33,994 bases of DNA. Origin: a virus. The stretch lies in IMG/VR virus record IMGVR_UViG_3300030333_006202, positions 1 to 33,994 of that record. One strand, 5' to 3'. Below the pieces are notes generated by a model that ran no database searches, was not told the DNA's origin, and worked only from the letters and a program-made list of their open reading frames with translations. A program made the position numbers and the translations under genes. This document shows, in pieces, positions 1-7,055 of the stretch (positions are counted from its first letter, which is position 1; each line of letters begins with the position of its first letter).

Positions 1-1
1 A

Positions 2-672
2 CAAGGTTCTCCTGGAAACAATGGTAATGATGGTAGTGATGGAGCTCAAGGACATCAAGGATTCCAAGGACATCAAGGTACTGCTGGAACTAATGGTAAT
101 GATGGTAATGATGGTAATAATGGAGTCCAAGGACATCAAGGATTCCAAGGACACCAAGGAAGACAAGGTTCTCCTGGAAACAATGGTAATGACGGTAGTG
201 ATGGAGCTCAAGGACATCAAGGATTCCAAGGATTCCAAGGACACCAAGGTACTGCTGGAACTAATGGTAATGATGGTAATAATGGTAATGATGGTAATAA
301 TGGTAATGATGGTAATATAGGACATCAAGGACACCAAGGATTTCAGGGACATCAAGGAAGACAAGGTTCTCCTGGAAACAATGGTAATGATGGTAGTGAT
401 GGAGCTCAAGGACATCAAGGACATCAAGGGCACCAAGGTGTTGATGGAAATGATGGTAATGCTGGACATCAAGGACACCAAGGATTTCAGGGACATCAAG
501 GAAGACAAGGTTCTCCTGGAAACAATGGTAATGATGGTAATGCTGGAACCCAAGGACATCAAGGATTCCAAGGATTCCAAGGTAATAATGGAAACAATGG
601 TAATAATGGAAACAATAGCAATGTACCAGGACCACAAGGTGTCCAAGGTGCTCCTGGTACAGCAGGTTCCAC
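2..672 (+). repeat. Collagen-type Gly-X-Y coding repeats
   Basis: This is 9-bp periodic DNA dominated by ggacatcaa, ggattccaa and ggtaatgat triplets. It contains larger near-identical blocks running from a GAQ triplet through GRQ-GSP to GND-GSD. The same blocks occur in the fibre genes at 2999 and 9217, so this DNA can recombine with those genes or change in length. Confidence 0.9.
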
Positions 673-1282
673 AGGAATTCCAAGTGGTGTTATTCTTTTA
701 TGGAGTGGTGCATCAAATGCTATTCCTACTGGATGGATTCTTTGTGATGGTTCAGATGGTACTCCAGATTTAAGAAACAAATTTATAGTTGGTGCAAGTG
801 GTGGTACTGGAGATACTACATATCCAGGTGTTAGTGTTGGTGCACAAGGTGGTTATACTGATGCAGTAACTGTTGCTCACACTCATGGTACGAGTCACAC
901 TCATGGTATGAGTCATACTCATGGTATGAGTCATATTCACGGTGATGGTAACTATAGTGCTCAAAGTAATGGAGCTCACCAACATAGGCAAAATGGCTAT
1001 GCATCATATTATGATGCAGAATATGGTAGTCTTTCTGGATGGGCTATGAGTACCAGTTACCAAGTTGGTAATAATCAAAATGTTGGTGATAACATTGGTA
1101 ATCACACACACGGTGTAACTGGTAATTCTGGTAATTCTAGTAACAGTAATACTGGTGGTGCTAGTAACGGTAATACTGGTAATGCTAGTAACAGTAATAC
1201 TGGTGCTGCTTCTAATGCTACAGATGCAACGAATAAAAATTTACCACCATACTATGCTCTTTGCTATATTATGAAAACATGA
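2..1282 (+). CDS. Collagen-like tail fibre with collar-type tip (5' end outside window)
   Basis: The reading frame is open from the window edge, so the N-terminus is missing. The first about 220 visible residues are Gly-X-Y triplets (GHQ, GFQ, GNN, GND, GAQ), with four GSP triplets and one GAP. Then comes a globular tip: IPSGVILLW, IPTGWILCDGSDGTPDLRNK, a run of His-x-His motifs, and an end at LPPYYALCYIMK. The GW-LCDG / DLRxKF / LPPYY pattern is typical of the phage tail collar family (short tail fibre and fibre-tip domains). A trimeric receptor-binding fibre is the likely role, with the collagen part forming a triple-helical shaft and the tip binding metal through HxH motifs as in T4 gp37 and gp12. 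The gene is followed within 28 nt by a small gene and two oxygenase genes. The class call is firm; the receptor is unknown. Confidence 0.85.
   Translation, partial: QGSPGNNGNDGSDGAQGHQGFQGHQGTAGTNGNDGNDGNNGVQGHQGFQGHQGRQGSPGNNGNDGSDGAQGHQGFQGFQGHQGTAGTNGNDGNNGNDGNNGNDGNIGHQGHQGFQGHQGRQGSPGNNGNDGSDGAQGHQGHQGHQGVDGNDGNAGHQGHQGFQGHQGRQGSPGNNGNDGNAGTQGHQGFQGFQGNNGNNGNNGNNSNVPGPQGVQGAPGTAGSTGIPSGVILLWSGASNAIPTGWILCDGSDGTPDLRNKFIVGASGGTGDTTYPGVSVGAQGGYTDAVTVAHTHGTSHTHGMSHTHGMSHIHGDGNYSAQSNGAHQHRQNGYASYYDAEYGSLSGWAMSTSYQVGNNQNVGDNIGNHTHGVTGNSGNSSNSNTGGASNGNTGNASNSNTGAASNATDATNKNLPPYYALCYIMKT
878..943 (+). repeat. 18-bp repeats encoding H-T-H-G-x-S
   Basis: Four tandem copies of an 18-nt unit encode H(T/I)HG plus a two-residue spacer. 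Inside a fibre-tip domain, repeated HxH motifs are the type that coordinate iron or zinc on the axis of trimeric phage fibres. Further HQH and HTH motifs follow in the same protein. Confidence 0.8.
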
Positions 1283-1310
1283 TATAATATAATCATTAAT
1301 ATAAAATATT

Positions 1311-1739
1311 ATGGAAAAACAGTGGTATCATACTTATCATAAAGCAGAGAATTATCAACTTGGTGGTAATTGGTGTATCACTGAAGATTTAAAAAAAGTA
1401 CATTATCTTTTTATAGAAGATATTCTCCATTTGTTGACGGAAGAAAGAATAAAATCTGTTCCATTAAAATCTATTGGATGGAAAAATAAACATAACTTTC
1501 CAGCACCTTGGTCAGGAAAACGATATGATGAAGCTGATGTAAAATATCCAGGCATTATTACAACTGGACATAATCCTTATGATAATGAGTATAGAATGAT
1601 TGATGGAAGACGTAGAATACATAAATTATTATCTAATGGAGTTACAAATAGTAATTTTTATGTTATTGAGTGGGATGAATTAAAACCTTTCTTTTTAGGA
1701 AGTAATGATTATTCGGTTATTGAGAGATTAAATGTTTAA
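1311..1739 (+). CDS. Small protein, possibly ParB/sulfiredoxin-like fold
   Basis: This 142-aa protein starts 28 nt after the fibre gene and overlaps the next gene by 8 nt, so it is probably co-translated with two oxygenases. I do not firmly recognise it. The segment YPGIITTGHNPYDNEYRMIDG followed by RRRIHKLLSNG and FYVIEWDEL resembles the ParB N-terminal fold, where a G-x-RR motif after a short beta strand forms the nucleotide pocket. Phages encode several ParB-like proteins with nuclease or CTPase/kinase-like roles, but nothing here fixes a reaction. There is no signal peptide or membrane segment. A short, purely phage-specific protein is the alternative. Confidence 0.6.
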   Translation: MEKQWYHTYHKAENYQLGGNWCITEDLKKVHYLFIEDILHLLTEERIKSVPLKSIGWKNKHNFPAPWSGKRYDEADVKYPGIITTGHNPYDNEYRMIDGRRRIHKLLSNGVTNSNFYVIEWDELKPFFLGSNDYSVIERLNV

Positions 1740-2376
1740 TTCTAATATATCATTTAGTACTTTTATTAGAGTATATGATAATGTTCTTACAGAAGAATTT
1801 TGTAGAGATGTATGTCGAAAGATGGATAGTGAGGATAGAAAAAAACTAGGAGTATTTGGCCCATATCTAAAATCTGATCCTAATTTTAAAAGTTCTCTTG
1901 ATTTAAAAATTAGTCGGTTCCCAGAATGGAAAGAAGAGGATGGGATATTTTTTATGAGTATAAGTGAATTTTTAAAAAAATATCAAGAGGATATACAAAC
2001 TGATACTAGTGGTAAATTTTCTTTTTCTTATGGAGATGATACATATGCAGACACTGGGTATTTGGCAAAGGTTTATAAACCTGGCGGACATTATGATTGG
2101 CATCAAGATTATGTAATTGATCCTTATTATGGTGTACGAGAATTAACATTTATATGGTATTTGAATGATGATTTTGATGAAGGTGAGACAGAATTTTTTA
2201 ATGGTGAAAAGATTACACCTAAAACTGGAAGATTATTAGTATTTCCTTCTAATTGGATGTATGTGCATAGGGGATGTAGGGTTAAAAAAAATAATAAGTA
2301 TATTGTTACAGGATGGTATCATCATCAAAGTGCAAGAACTAAAGATATGCTTGATATGATAAATAACAAAGAATGA
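1732..2376 (+). CDS. 2OG-Fe(II) oxygenase, prolyl-4-hydroxylase type
   Basis: This 214-aa protein carries the full active-site signature of 2-oxoglutarate/iron dioxygenases: GGHYDWHQD gives iron ligands H124 and D126, HRG gives the distal ligand H179, and K189 in NKYIVTGW sits ten residues later where the 2OG carboxylate is bound. The core strands RELTFIWYLN and GRLLVFPSNW match the P4H/PHD-like double-stranded beta helix. Enzymes of this family hydroxylate a peptide side chain using O2 and 2OG, releasing succinate and CO2. The gene overlaps the preceding one by 8 nt and is followed 12 nt later by a sibling gene. It lies directly between two collagen-like fibre genes, which makes fibre proline (or Asn/His) a plausible substrate; that substrate is inference. 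Confidence 0.88.
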   Translation: MFNSNISFSTFIRVYDNVLTEEFCRDVCRKMDSEDRKKLGVFGPYLKSDPNFKSSLDLKISRFPEWKEEDGIFFMSISEFLKKYQEDIQTDTSGKFSFSYGDDTYADTGYLAKVYKPGGHYDWHQDYVIDPYYGVRELTFIWYLNDDFDEGETEFFNGEKITPKTGRLLVFPSNWMYVHRGCRVKKNNKYIVTGWYHHQSARTKDMLDMINNKE

Positions 2377-2388
2377 ATTATTAATAGT

Positions 2389-2976
2389 ATGCAACTTGAT
2401 GATTTAATTTATACGATGCGAAATCAATTAGATAAAGATTTTTGCGACCATTGTATTGAAAAATTTGAAAAAGATGATTCAACACATAAAGGACAAGGTA
2501 TTGTTGGTAAAGGTATTGATTTAAAAATAAAACAATCTATTGATCTTAGTGTTACTCGACATCCTGATTGGAAAGAAGAGGATGATATATTTTTTAAGTC
2601 TTTATCTAAGAATCTAGATGAGTATATCCAATGGGCTCCTGAACCATATGGATTTTATTCTCAAGATTATCCAAGTGAGGATACTGGATATCAAATACAA
2701 AAAACTGTACCTGGTGGTTTTTATACTTGGCATCAGGATCAATTAGGAACCAGATTTCTTACTTTTATTTGGTATTTAAATGATGTGCATGAAGATGGTT
2801 ATACTGAATTTAAAACGGGATTAAAAATTCAACCAGAAGCAGGGAAAATTGTGATATTTCCTTCATCATGGCCTTGGATACATAGAGGATATCCACCTAA
2901 ATCAGAAAATAAGTATATATGTACAGGATGGTTAAGAAAAATACCAGAAAAAGCGGATGGTTTGCTTAAGGAATAA
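2389..2976 (+). CDS. 2OG-Fe(II) oxygenase, prolyl-4-hydroxylase type (sibling of the 1732 gene)
   Basis: This 195-aa protein is a paralogue of its upstream neighbour: SVTRHPDWKEEDDIFF, GGFYTWHQD, RFLTFIWYLND, IVIFPSSWPWIHRG and NKYICTGW line up one to one. The iron ligands are H115, D117 and H165, with K175 for 2OG; the distal His to Lys spacing is ten residues in both copies. The closest difference is the lid region before the HxD motif, so the two may modify different sites or substrates. Its stop codon lies inside a late promoter box that drives the next collagen-like fibre. Two adjacent intact copies suggest a local duplication that has been kept functional. Confidence 0.88.
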   Translation: MQLDDLIYTMRNQLDKDFCDHCIEKFEKDDSTHKGQGIVGKGIDLKIKQSIDLSVTRHPDWKEEDDIFFKSLSKNLDEYIQWAPEPYGFYSQDYPSEDTGYQIQKTVPGGFYTWHQDQLGTRFLTFIWYLNDVHEDGYTEFKTGLKIQPEAGKIVIFPSSWPWIHRGYPPKSENKYICTGWLRKIPEKADGLLKE

Positions 2977-2979
2977 ATA
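2973..2979 (+). promoter_or_regulatory. T4-type late promoter box for the 893-aa fibre
   Basis: ATAAATA matches the T4 late -10 consensus (TATAAATA). It overlaps the stop codon of the oxygenase gene and ends 19 nt before the fibre ATG. The leader after it is AT-rich and lacks a Shine-Dalgarno sequence. Confidence 0.65.
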
Positions 2980-2998
2980 ACTAAAAAATTAATATATA

Positions 2999-5680
2999 AT
3001 GGCGGTTCTTAACTTCCCAAAAAATCCTAATGTAAATGATGTTCATTATGAGAATGGATCATCATGGCGTTGGGATGGTGATAGGTGGAGAAGACTTCCT
3101 GATCCAGGAGCACAAGGTGTACAAGGTCCTACGGGAGGTGCTCAAGGATACCAAGGACATCAAGGACATCAAGGCATTCAGGGACATCAATCTAATGTTG
3201 CTGGTGCTCAAGGAATTCAAGGTGCTCAAGGACACCAAGGAATTCAGGGACATCAAGGTACTACAGGTTTTCAAGGGCATCAAGGAGTTCAAGGTTCTCA
3301 AGGACATCAGGGACACCAAGGACATCAGGGACATCAGGGACACCAAGGACATCAAGGTACTGACGGAAATGCTGGTAATGCTGGAGCCCAAGGATCTCAA
3401 GGACATCAAGGACATCAAGGATTCCAAGGACACCAAGGTATACAAGGATACCAAGGACATCAAGGTAGACAGGGTGCTGATGGGAACTTTGGTGGAGCAA
3501 CTTTTGAATATAGATTTAATACTGATACTGAAGATTCAGATCCACCTACGGGTTATCTGAAATTTAATAATGGAACAGTATCATCAGCAACAGTTTTATA
3601 CATTGATGATAAAGACGATGGTGATACAAATACAGATATACAACCATACTTAAGAACTATAGATGATTCTACCTCTACTATTAAGGGACACTTTAGAATA
3701 TCTAACAAATTAAATGCAGATGATTTTGCATTGTTTACTATATCTTCTGTAGATGAAGCAACTGGATACTTTAAAGTAACTTGTGCCCATGTTTCTGGTA
3801 GTGCAAGTTCATTTAGTGCTAATGAAGATGTAATTATAACTTTTGCCAGAACTGGTGATAAAGGAGATGTTGGTAACACAGGTGCTCAAGGTGCTCAAGG
3901 GCATCAAGGACACCAAGGATTCCAAGGACATCAGGGACACCAAGGGCATCAAGGACATCAGGGGCACCAAGGTACTTCTGGTAATATTGGTAATGCTGGA
4001 CATCAGGGACACCAAGGATTCCAAGGATTCCAAGGACATCAGGGACACCAAGGACATCAAGGGCATCAAGGACATCAAGGGCATCAAGGACACCAAGGGC
4101 ATCAAGGACATCAAGGTACTGCTGGAACCAATGGTAATGATGGTAATGATGGAGCTCAAGGATACCAAGGATTCCAAGGACACCAAGGAAAACAAGGTTC
4201 TCCTGGAAATAATGGTAATGATGGTAGTGATGGAGCTCAAGGACACCAAGGATTCCAAGGACACCAAGGAAGACAAGGTTCTCCTGGAAACAGTGGTAAT
4301 AATGGTAATGACGGTAATGATGGAGCTCAAGGGCATCAAGGATTCCAAGGACACCAAGGAAGACAAGGTTCTCCTGGAAACAATGGTAATGATGGTAATA
4401 TAGGAGCCCAAGGATCTCAAGGACATCAAGGACACCAAGGAAGACAAGGCTCTCCTGGAAACAATGGTAATGATGGTAGTGATGGTAGTGATGGAGCTCA
4501 AGGACACCAAGGATTCCAAGGACATCAAGGAAGACAAGGTTCTCCTGGAAACAATGGTAATGACGGTAGTGATGGAGCTCAAGGACATCAGGGACATCAA
4601 GGACACCAAGGAAGACAAGGCTCTCCTGGAAACAATGGTAATGATGGTAATGATGGTAGTGATGGAGCTCAAGGACACCAAGGATTCCAAGGACATCAAG
4701 GGCACCAAGGAAGACAAGGTTCTCCTGGAAACAATGGTAATGATGGTAATGATGGAGCTCAAGGGCATCAAGGATTCCAAGGACACCAAGGTACTGATGG
4801 AAATGATGGAAATGATGGTAATGCTGGAGCCCAAGGATCTCAAGGACATCAAGGACATCAAGGATTCCAAGGACATCAGGGACACCAAGGGACTGATGGA
4901 AATGCTGGTAATGCTGGAGCCCAAGGATCCCAAGGATATCAAGGTAATAATGGAAATAATGGTAATAATGGTAATAATGGTAATGATGGAAACAATGGTA
5001 ATATTGGACATCAAGGTGTCCCTGGCGGTAATGCCTCACTTAATATTGGAACATCTCCACCAGGTAGTCCTAATGTAGGAACTTTATGGTGGGATAGTGA
5101 TGATGGTGATTTACATACTTGGTATACTGATCCTGATAATTCGTCTTCTCAATGGGTATCGGTTTCTCAAGGACCAGCAGGTTCACAAGGAATTCAAGGT
5201 GCAGTAGGAAATGCAGGAGCTCAAGGTGCTACAGGTGCAGCTGGTGTTCCGTCTGGATCTAAAATGGTATTTGTCCAACAAAATGCACCTACTGGATGGA
5301 CAAAATTTACAACACATAATGATGTTGCACTTAGAGTTATAAGTGGTGATACTGGTGGTACATATGTTAGTGGTGATGGTGCTTTCAGTGCAATATTTGC
5401 ATCTAATAGAGCTACTGACAACCATGCATTGACAGCAGCAGAGATACCATCTCACCGTCACTGGGTATCAGGTGCTGCGAGGGATGATGGTAACGGTACT
5501 GGTGCTGGTGCTAATAACCAAGATTATGGTTTATGGGCTGATGCTGCAAGTTACTCAGCTAATGATCCAAATAAATCTTGGGGTAGAAATACAGCAAATA
5601 CTGGTGGTGGTAATGGACACAATCATAAGATAGACTTGCAAGTTCATTACGTTGATGTTATAATAGCAACAAAAGATTAA
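2999..5680 (+). CDS. 893-aa collagen-like tail fibre/adhesin
   Basis: The domain order is: an N-terminal anchor (residues 1-35; FPKNPNVNDVHYENG then W-W-G-x-x-W) shared with three other fibres here; collagen (37-164); a beta-domain of about 126 residues (165-290) that recurs in the 9217 gene; a long collagen tract (286-678) with seven GSP-containing units; a short SPNVGTLWWDSDDGDLHTWY module; and a collar-like tip with APTGWTKF, HRH and HNH motifs ending in VHYVDVIIATKD. The collagen is unusual in using His and Phe in X and Gln, Asn and Asp in Y. It is probably a trimeric distal fibre. The ATG is set by alignment to the paralogous N-termini. It has its own late promoter; a four-cysteine protein and an assembly chaperone follow within 4 nt. 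Confidence 0.87.
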   Translation: MAVLNFPKNPNVNDVHYENGSSWRWDGDRWRRLPDPGAQGVQGPTGGAQGYQGHQGHQGIQGHQSNVAGAQGIQGAQGHQGIQGHQGTTGFQGHQGVQGSQGHQGHQGHQGHQGHQGHQGTDGNAGNAGAQGSQGHQGHQGFQGHQGIQGYQGHQGRQGADGNFGGATFEYRFNTDTEDSDPPTGYLKFNNGTVSSATVLYIDDKDDGDTNTDIQPYLRTIDDSTSTIKGHFRISNKLNADDFALFTISSVDEATGYFKVTCAHVSGSASSFSANEDVIITFARTGDKGDVGNTGAQGAQGHQGHQGFQGHQGHQGHQGHQGHQGTSGNIGNAGHQGHQGFQGFQGHQGHQGHQGHQGHQGHQGHQGHQGHQGTAGTNGNDGNDGAQGYQGFQGHQGKQGSPGNNGNDGSDGAQGHQGFQGHQGRQGSPGNSGNNGNDGNDGAQGHQGFQGHQGRQGSPGNNGNDGNIGAQGSQGHQGHQGRQGSPGNNGNDGSDGSDGAQGHQGFQGHQGRQGSPGNNGNDGSDGAQGHQGHQGHQGRQGSPGNNGNDGNDGSDGAQGHQGFQGHQGHQGRQGSPGNNGNDGNDGAQGHQGFQGHQGTDGNDGNDGNAGAQGSQGHQGHQGFQGHQGHQGTDGNAGNAGAQGSQGYQGNNGNNGNNGNNGNDGNNGNIGHQGVPGGNASLNIGTSPPGSPNVGTLWWDSDDGDLHTWYTDPDNSSSQWVSVSQGPAGSQGIQGAVGNAGAQGATGAAGVPSGSKMVFVQQNAPTGWTKFTTHNDVALRVISGDTGGTYVSGDGAFSAIFASNRATDNHALTAAEIPSHRHWVSGAARDDGNGTGAGANNQDYGLWADAASYSANDPNKSWGRNTANTGGGNGHNHKIDLQVHYVDVIIATKD
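3107..3490 (+). repeat. Collagen-type repeat tract
   Basis: This is a Gly-X-Y coding tract of GHQ, GIQ, GVQ and GSQ triplets between the N-terminal anchor and the beta-domain. It carries one non-helical break around SNVAG. The DNA is 9-bp periodic. Confidence 0.88.
3491..3868 (+). repeat. Duplicated beta-domain, copy 1
   Basis: This encodes GGATFEY through ARTGDKGD. It is strongly similar to positions 9715-10098 in the 1453-aa fibre; IDDSTSTIKGHFRISNKL and DDFALFTISS are identical in both. The domain sits between collagen tracts in both proteins, so it behaves as a module inserted in the shaft. Confidence 0.85.
3854..5032 (+). repeat. Long collagen-type repeat tract
   Basis: About 390 residues are almost uninterrupted Gly-X-Y. 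The first third is nearly pure GHQ, the middle holds seven GSP units, and the end is Asn/Asp rich (GNNGNNGNN). Confidence 0.9.
4151..4753 (+). repeat. Seven tandem 81/90-bp units, one Gly-Ser-Pro each
   Basis: The units are 27, 30, 27, 30, 27, 30 and 30 residues long, each running GAQ ... G(R/K)Q-GSP-GN(N/S)-...-GND. Proline falls once per unit, always in the Y position and directly after GRQ or GKQ. The near-identical DNA suggests recent expansion or gene conversion. Confidence 0.88.
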
Positions 5681-5684
5681 ATAT

Positions 5685-6035
5685 ATGAAACTTGAACGGG
5701 AACATTGGTGTCCTCTAATTGGTGAAGAATGTATGAAACTTAAATGTGAATGGTTTACTCAGGTTAGAGGAAAAAATCCCAATACTGGTGAAGAAGTTGA
5801 TGAGTGGGGATGTGCAGTTACTTGGTTGCCTATGTTATTAATTGAAAATTCACAGATGCAAAGACAGACTGGTGCTGCTGTAGAATCAGCAAGAAATGAA
5901 AGTGTTAGAGATAATGAAGCAAATAGAAAACTAATTAAACAAGTTACTACTGCTATATTACAAAGCCCAGTAGCACCTATTCAGATAGAATCAATAGATA
6001 AATCAATAAATAAATTGAAAGGAGGTAAAAAATGA
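5685..6035 (+). CDS. Four-cysteine hypothetical protein
   Basis: This 116-aa protein starts 4 nt after the fibre stop and overlaps the next ATG by 4 nt (ATGA). Cysteines 9, 16, 21 and 43 (WCPLIGEEC, LKCEWF, WGCAV) form a compact CPxIGxxC...C...C pattern in the first 45 residues that could bind zinc or an iron-sulfur cluster. The rest looks helical (residues 55-90, rich in Asn, Glu, Arg). I cannot name a function. Its place between a fibre gene and a tail chaperone gene suggests a role in fibre assembly or modification, but that is context only. There is no membrane segment. Confidence 0.7.
   Translation: MKLEREHWCPLIGEECMKLKCEWFTQVRGKNPNTGEEVDEWGCAVTWLPMLLIENSQMQRQTGAAVESARNESVRDNEANRKLIKQVTTAILQSPVAPIQIESIDKSINKLKGGKK
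6018..6026 (+). promoter_or_regulatory. Near-perfect Shine-Dalgarno of the chaperone gene
   Basis: AAAGGAGGT lies 5 nt before the ATG at 6032, inside the preceding gene. It contrasts with the fibre genes nearby, several of which have no recognisable ribosome binding site, and it predicts strong initiation for the small chaperone. Confidence 0.8.
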
Positions 6036-6265
6036 GTTATGCAAATGATCCTGCTTATGCTGGATATTCATCATCTGATTGGGATAAGGATTTAAGACTA
6101 CGAAGAAATGAGAAACTTATTCATTCTGATTGGACTAGATTAGATGATAATGGATTGTCTGATTCTAAAAAAGCTGAATGGGCAACTTATCGACAGGCAT
6201 TAAGAGATCTACCTGCTAATACTAGTGATTCTAAAAATCCTACTTGGCCAACTAAACCTACATAA
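6032..6265 (+). CDS. Phage tail assembly chaperone-like protein
   Basis: This 77-aa protein contains RLRRNEKLIHSDWTRLDD, then AEWATYRQALRDLP and a TWPTKP end. This RNxxLxxSDWT...W..YRQ.LRDLP...WP layout is that of small phage tail-fibre assembly chaperones (Phage_tail_APC type). Such proteins help fold or trimerise fibre tips and are usually encoded just after the fibre, as here. The length is normal for the family. The gene overlaps its upstream neighbour by 4 nt and has a near-perfect Shine-Dalgarno, so it should be made in quantity. Its likely clients are the 893-aa fibre upstream or the 250-aa fibre downstream. Confidence 0.82.
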   Translation: MSYANDPAYAGYSSSDWDKDLRLRRNEKLIHSDWTRLDDNGLSDSKKAEWATYRQALRDLPANTSDSKNPTWPTKPT

Positions 6266-6271
6266 TAAATA
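6265..6271 (+). promoter_or_regulatory. T4-type late promoter box
   Basis: ATAAATA overlaps the last base of the chaperone stop codon and lies 22 nt before the ATG at 6294. Unlike its relatives, this leader contains a purine-rich AAAGGTGA that may act as a Shine-Dalgarno. Confidence 0.65.
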
Positions 6272-6293
6272 AAATTAAAGGTGATAACGAATA

Positions 6294-7046
6294 ATGGCAG
6301 CTTTTACTTTTCCTGATGATCCAAATCAAGATGATACTCACACTGAGAATGGTGTTCAGTGGAAGTATAATGGTACTGTTTGGAAAAGAGTAGCATCTTC
6401 AGGGCCTGCAGGTGCTCAAGGTGCTCCTGGTGCTCAAGGTGCTCCTGGTGCTCAGGGTTCTCCTGGTGCAGCAGGTGCTCAAGGTTCTCCTGGTGCTCAA
6501 GGTGCTCCTGGAGCAGTAGCAGGAAATAGTAGAATTACTGTTTATACATCAGGAAATGGCACTTTTACCACTCAATCTTGGTGTAAAACTATGATAGCCG
6601 TCTTTGTTGGTGGTGGAGGAGGTGGAGGTTCCGCTAGTTACTTTAGTGATGATGACGATCCAAGTACAACTGGATATGGTGGTGCTGGTGGTACTGGTGG
6701 AGTTAAGTTTTATAGAACTAATCCCAATGGAGCTCACAATTATTCATATAGCGTTGGTGGAGCTGGTGGACAATCTCAGAATGGTGGAGATACTACCTTT
6801 GCTGGAAGTACAGCAGGTGGTGGCGGTGGTGGTGCAAGTGTAGGTGCTAGTGGAAATGGTTCTGGTGGTTCTGGTGGTTCTGGTGATATGCCAGGAAAGT
6901 CAGGTGGAACTGGAGGAAATAATAGACAGTCATTTACTCCTTTCTTTGGTAAGTATGGTGCTAATGGTATTGGTAGAATTGGAAATGGAGCAGGCCCAAC
7001 AAATGGTGAAGGTGGTGCTATTTGGATTCTAGAACTTGGAACTTAA
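6294..7046 (+). CDS. Short collagen/glycine-rich tail fibre
   Basis: This is a 250-aa protein with the shared anchor (FPDDPNQDDTHTENG...WKYNGTVWKR, residues 1-33). A small collagen stalk of GAQ, GAP and GSP triplets follows (about 37-79), then a C-terminal domain very rich in glycine (from about 103; VGGGGGGGS, GGAGGTGG, GGGGGGAS, GGSGGSG). The glycine-rich architecture resembles the T4-like gp38 adhesins, whose loops between polyglycine strands bind receptors; direct homology is not established. Unlike the larger fibres, the Y position here is Gln or Pro and there is no GHQ. It has its own late promoter and is followed by an oxygenase candidate and a carbamoyltransferase. A minor fibre or tip adhesin is likely. 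Confidence 0.8.
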   Translation: MAAFTFPDDPNQDDTHTENGVQWKYNGTVWKRVASSGPAGAQGAPGAQGAPGAQGSPGAAGAQGSPGAQGAPGAVAGNSRITVYTSGNGTFTTQSWCKTMIAVFVGGGGGGGSASYFSDDDDPSTTGYGGAGGTGGVKFYRTNPNGAHNYSYSVGGAGGQSQNGGDTTFAGSTAGGGGGGASVGASGNGSGGSGGSGDMPGKSGGTGGNNRQSFTPFFGKYGANGIGRIGNGAGPTNGEGGAIWILELGT

Positions 7047-7055
7047 ATTTTTATT

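Noticed and set aside
2-672. Short repeats considered as a CRISPR array
   Set aside because: The repeats are contiguous, 9-bp periodic and in frame as Gly-X-Y codons. There are no unique spacers of constant length.
1283-1310. TATAAT-like strings before the 142-aa gene as a promoter
   Set aside because: The gap is almost pure A/T, so matches to -10 boxes are expected. No -35 or late box stands at the right distance.
3809-5039. Long open frames on the - strand and in other + frames across the collagen tracts
   Set aside because: The 9-bp repeat avoids stop codons in all frames, so long frames are expected by chance. Their translations are low-complexity artefacts without start signals.
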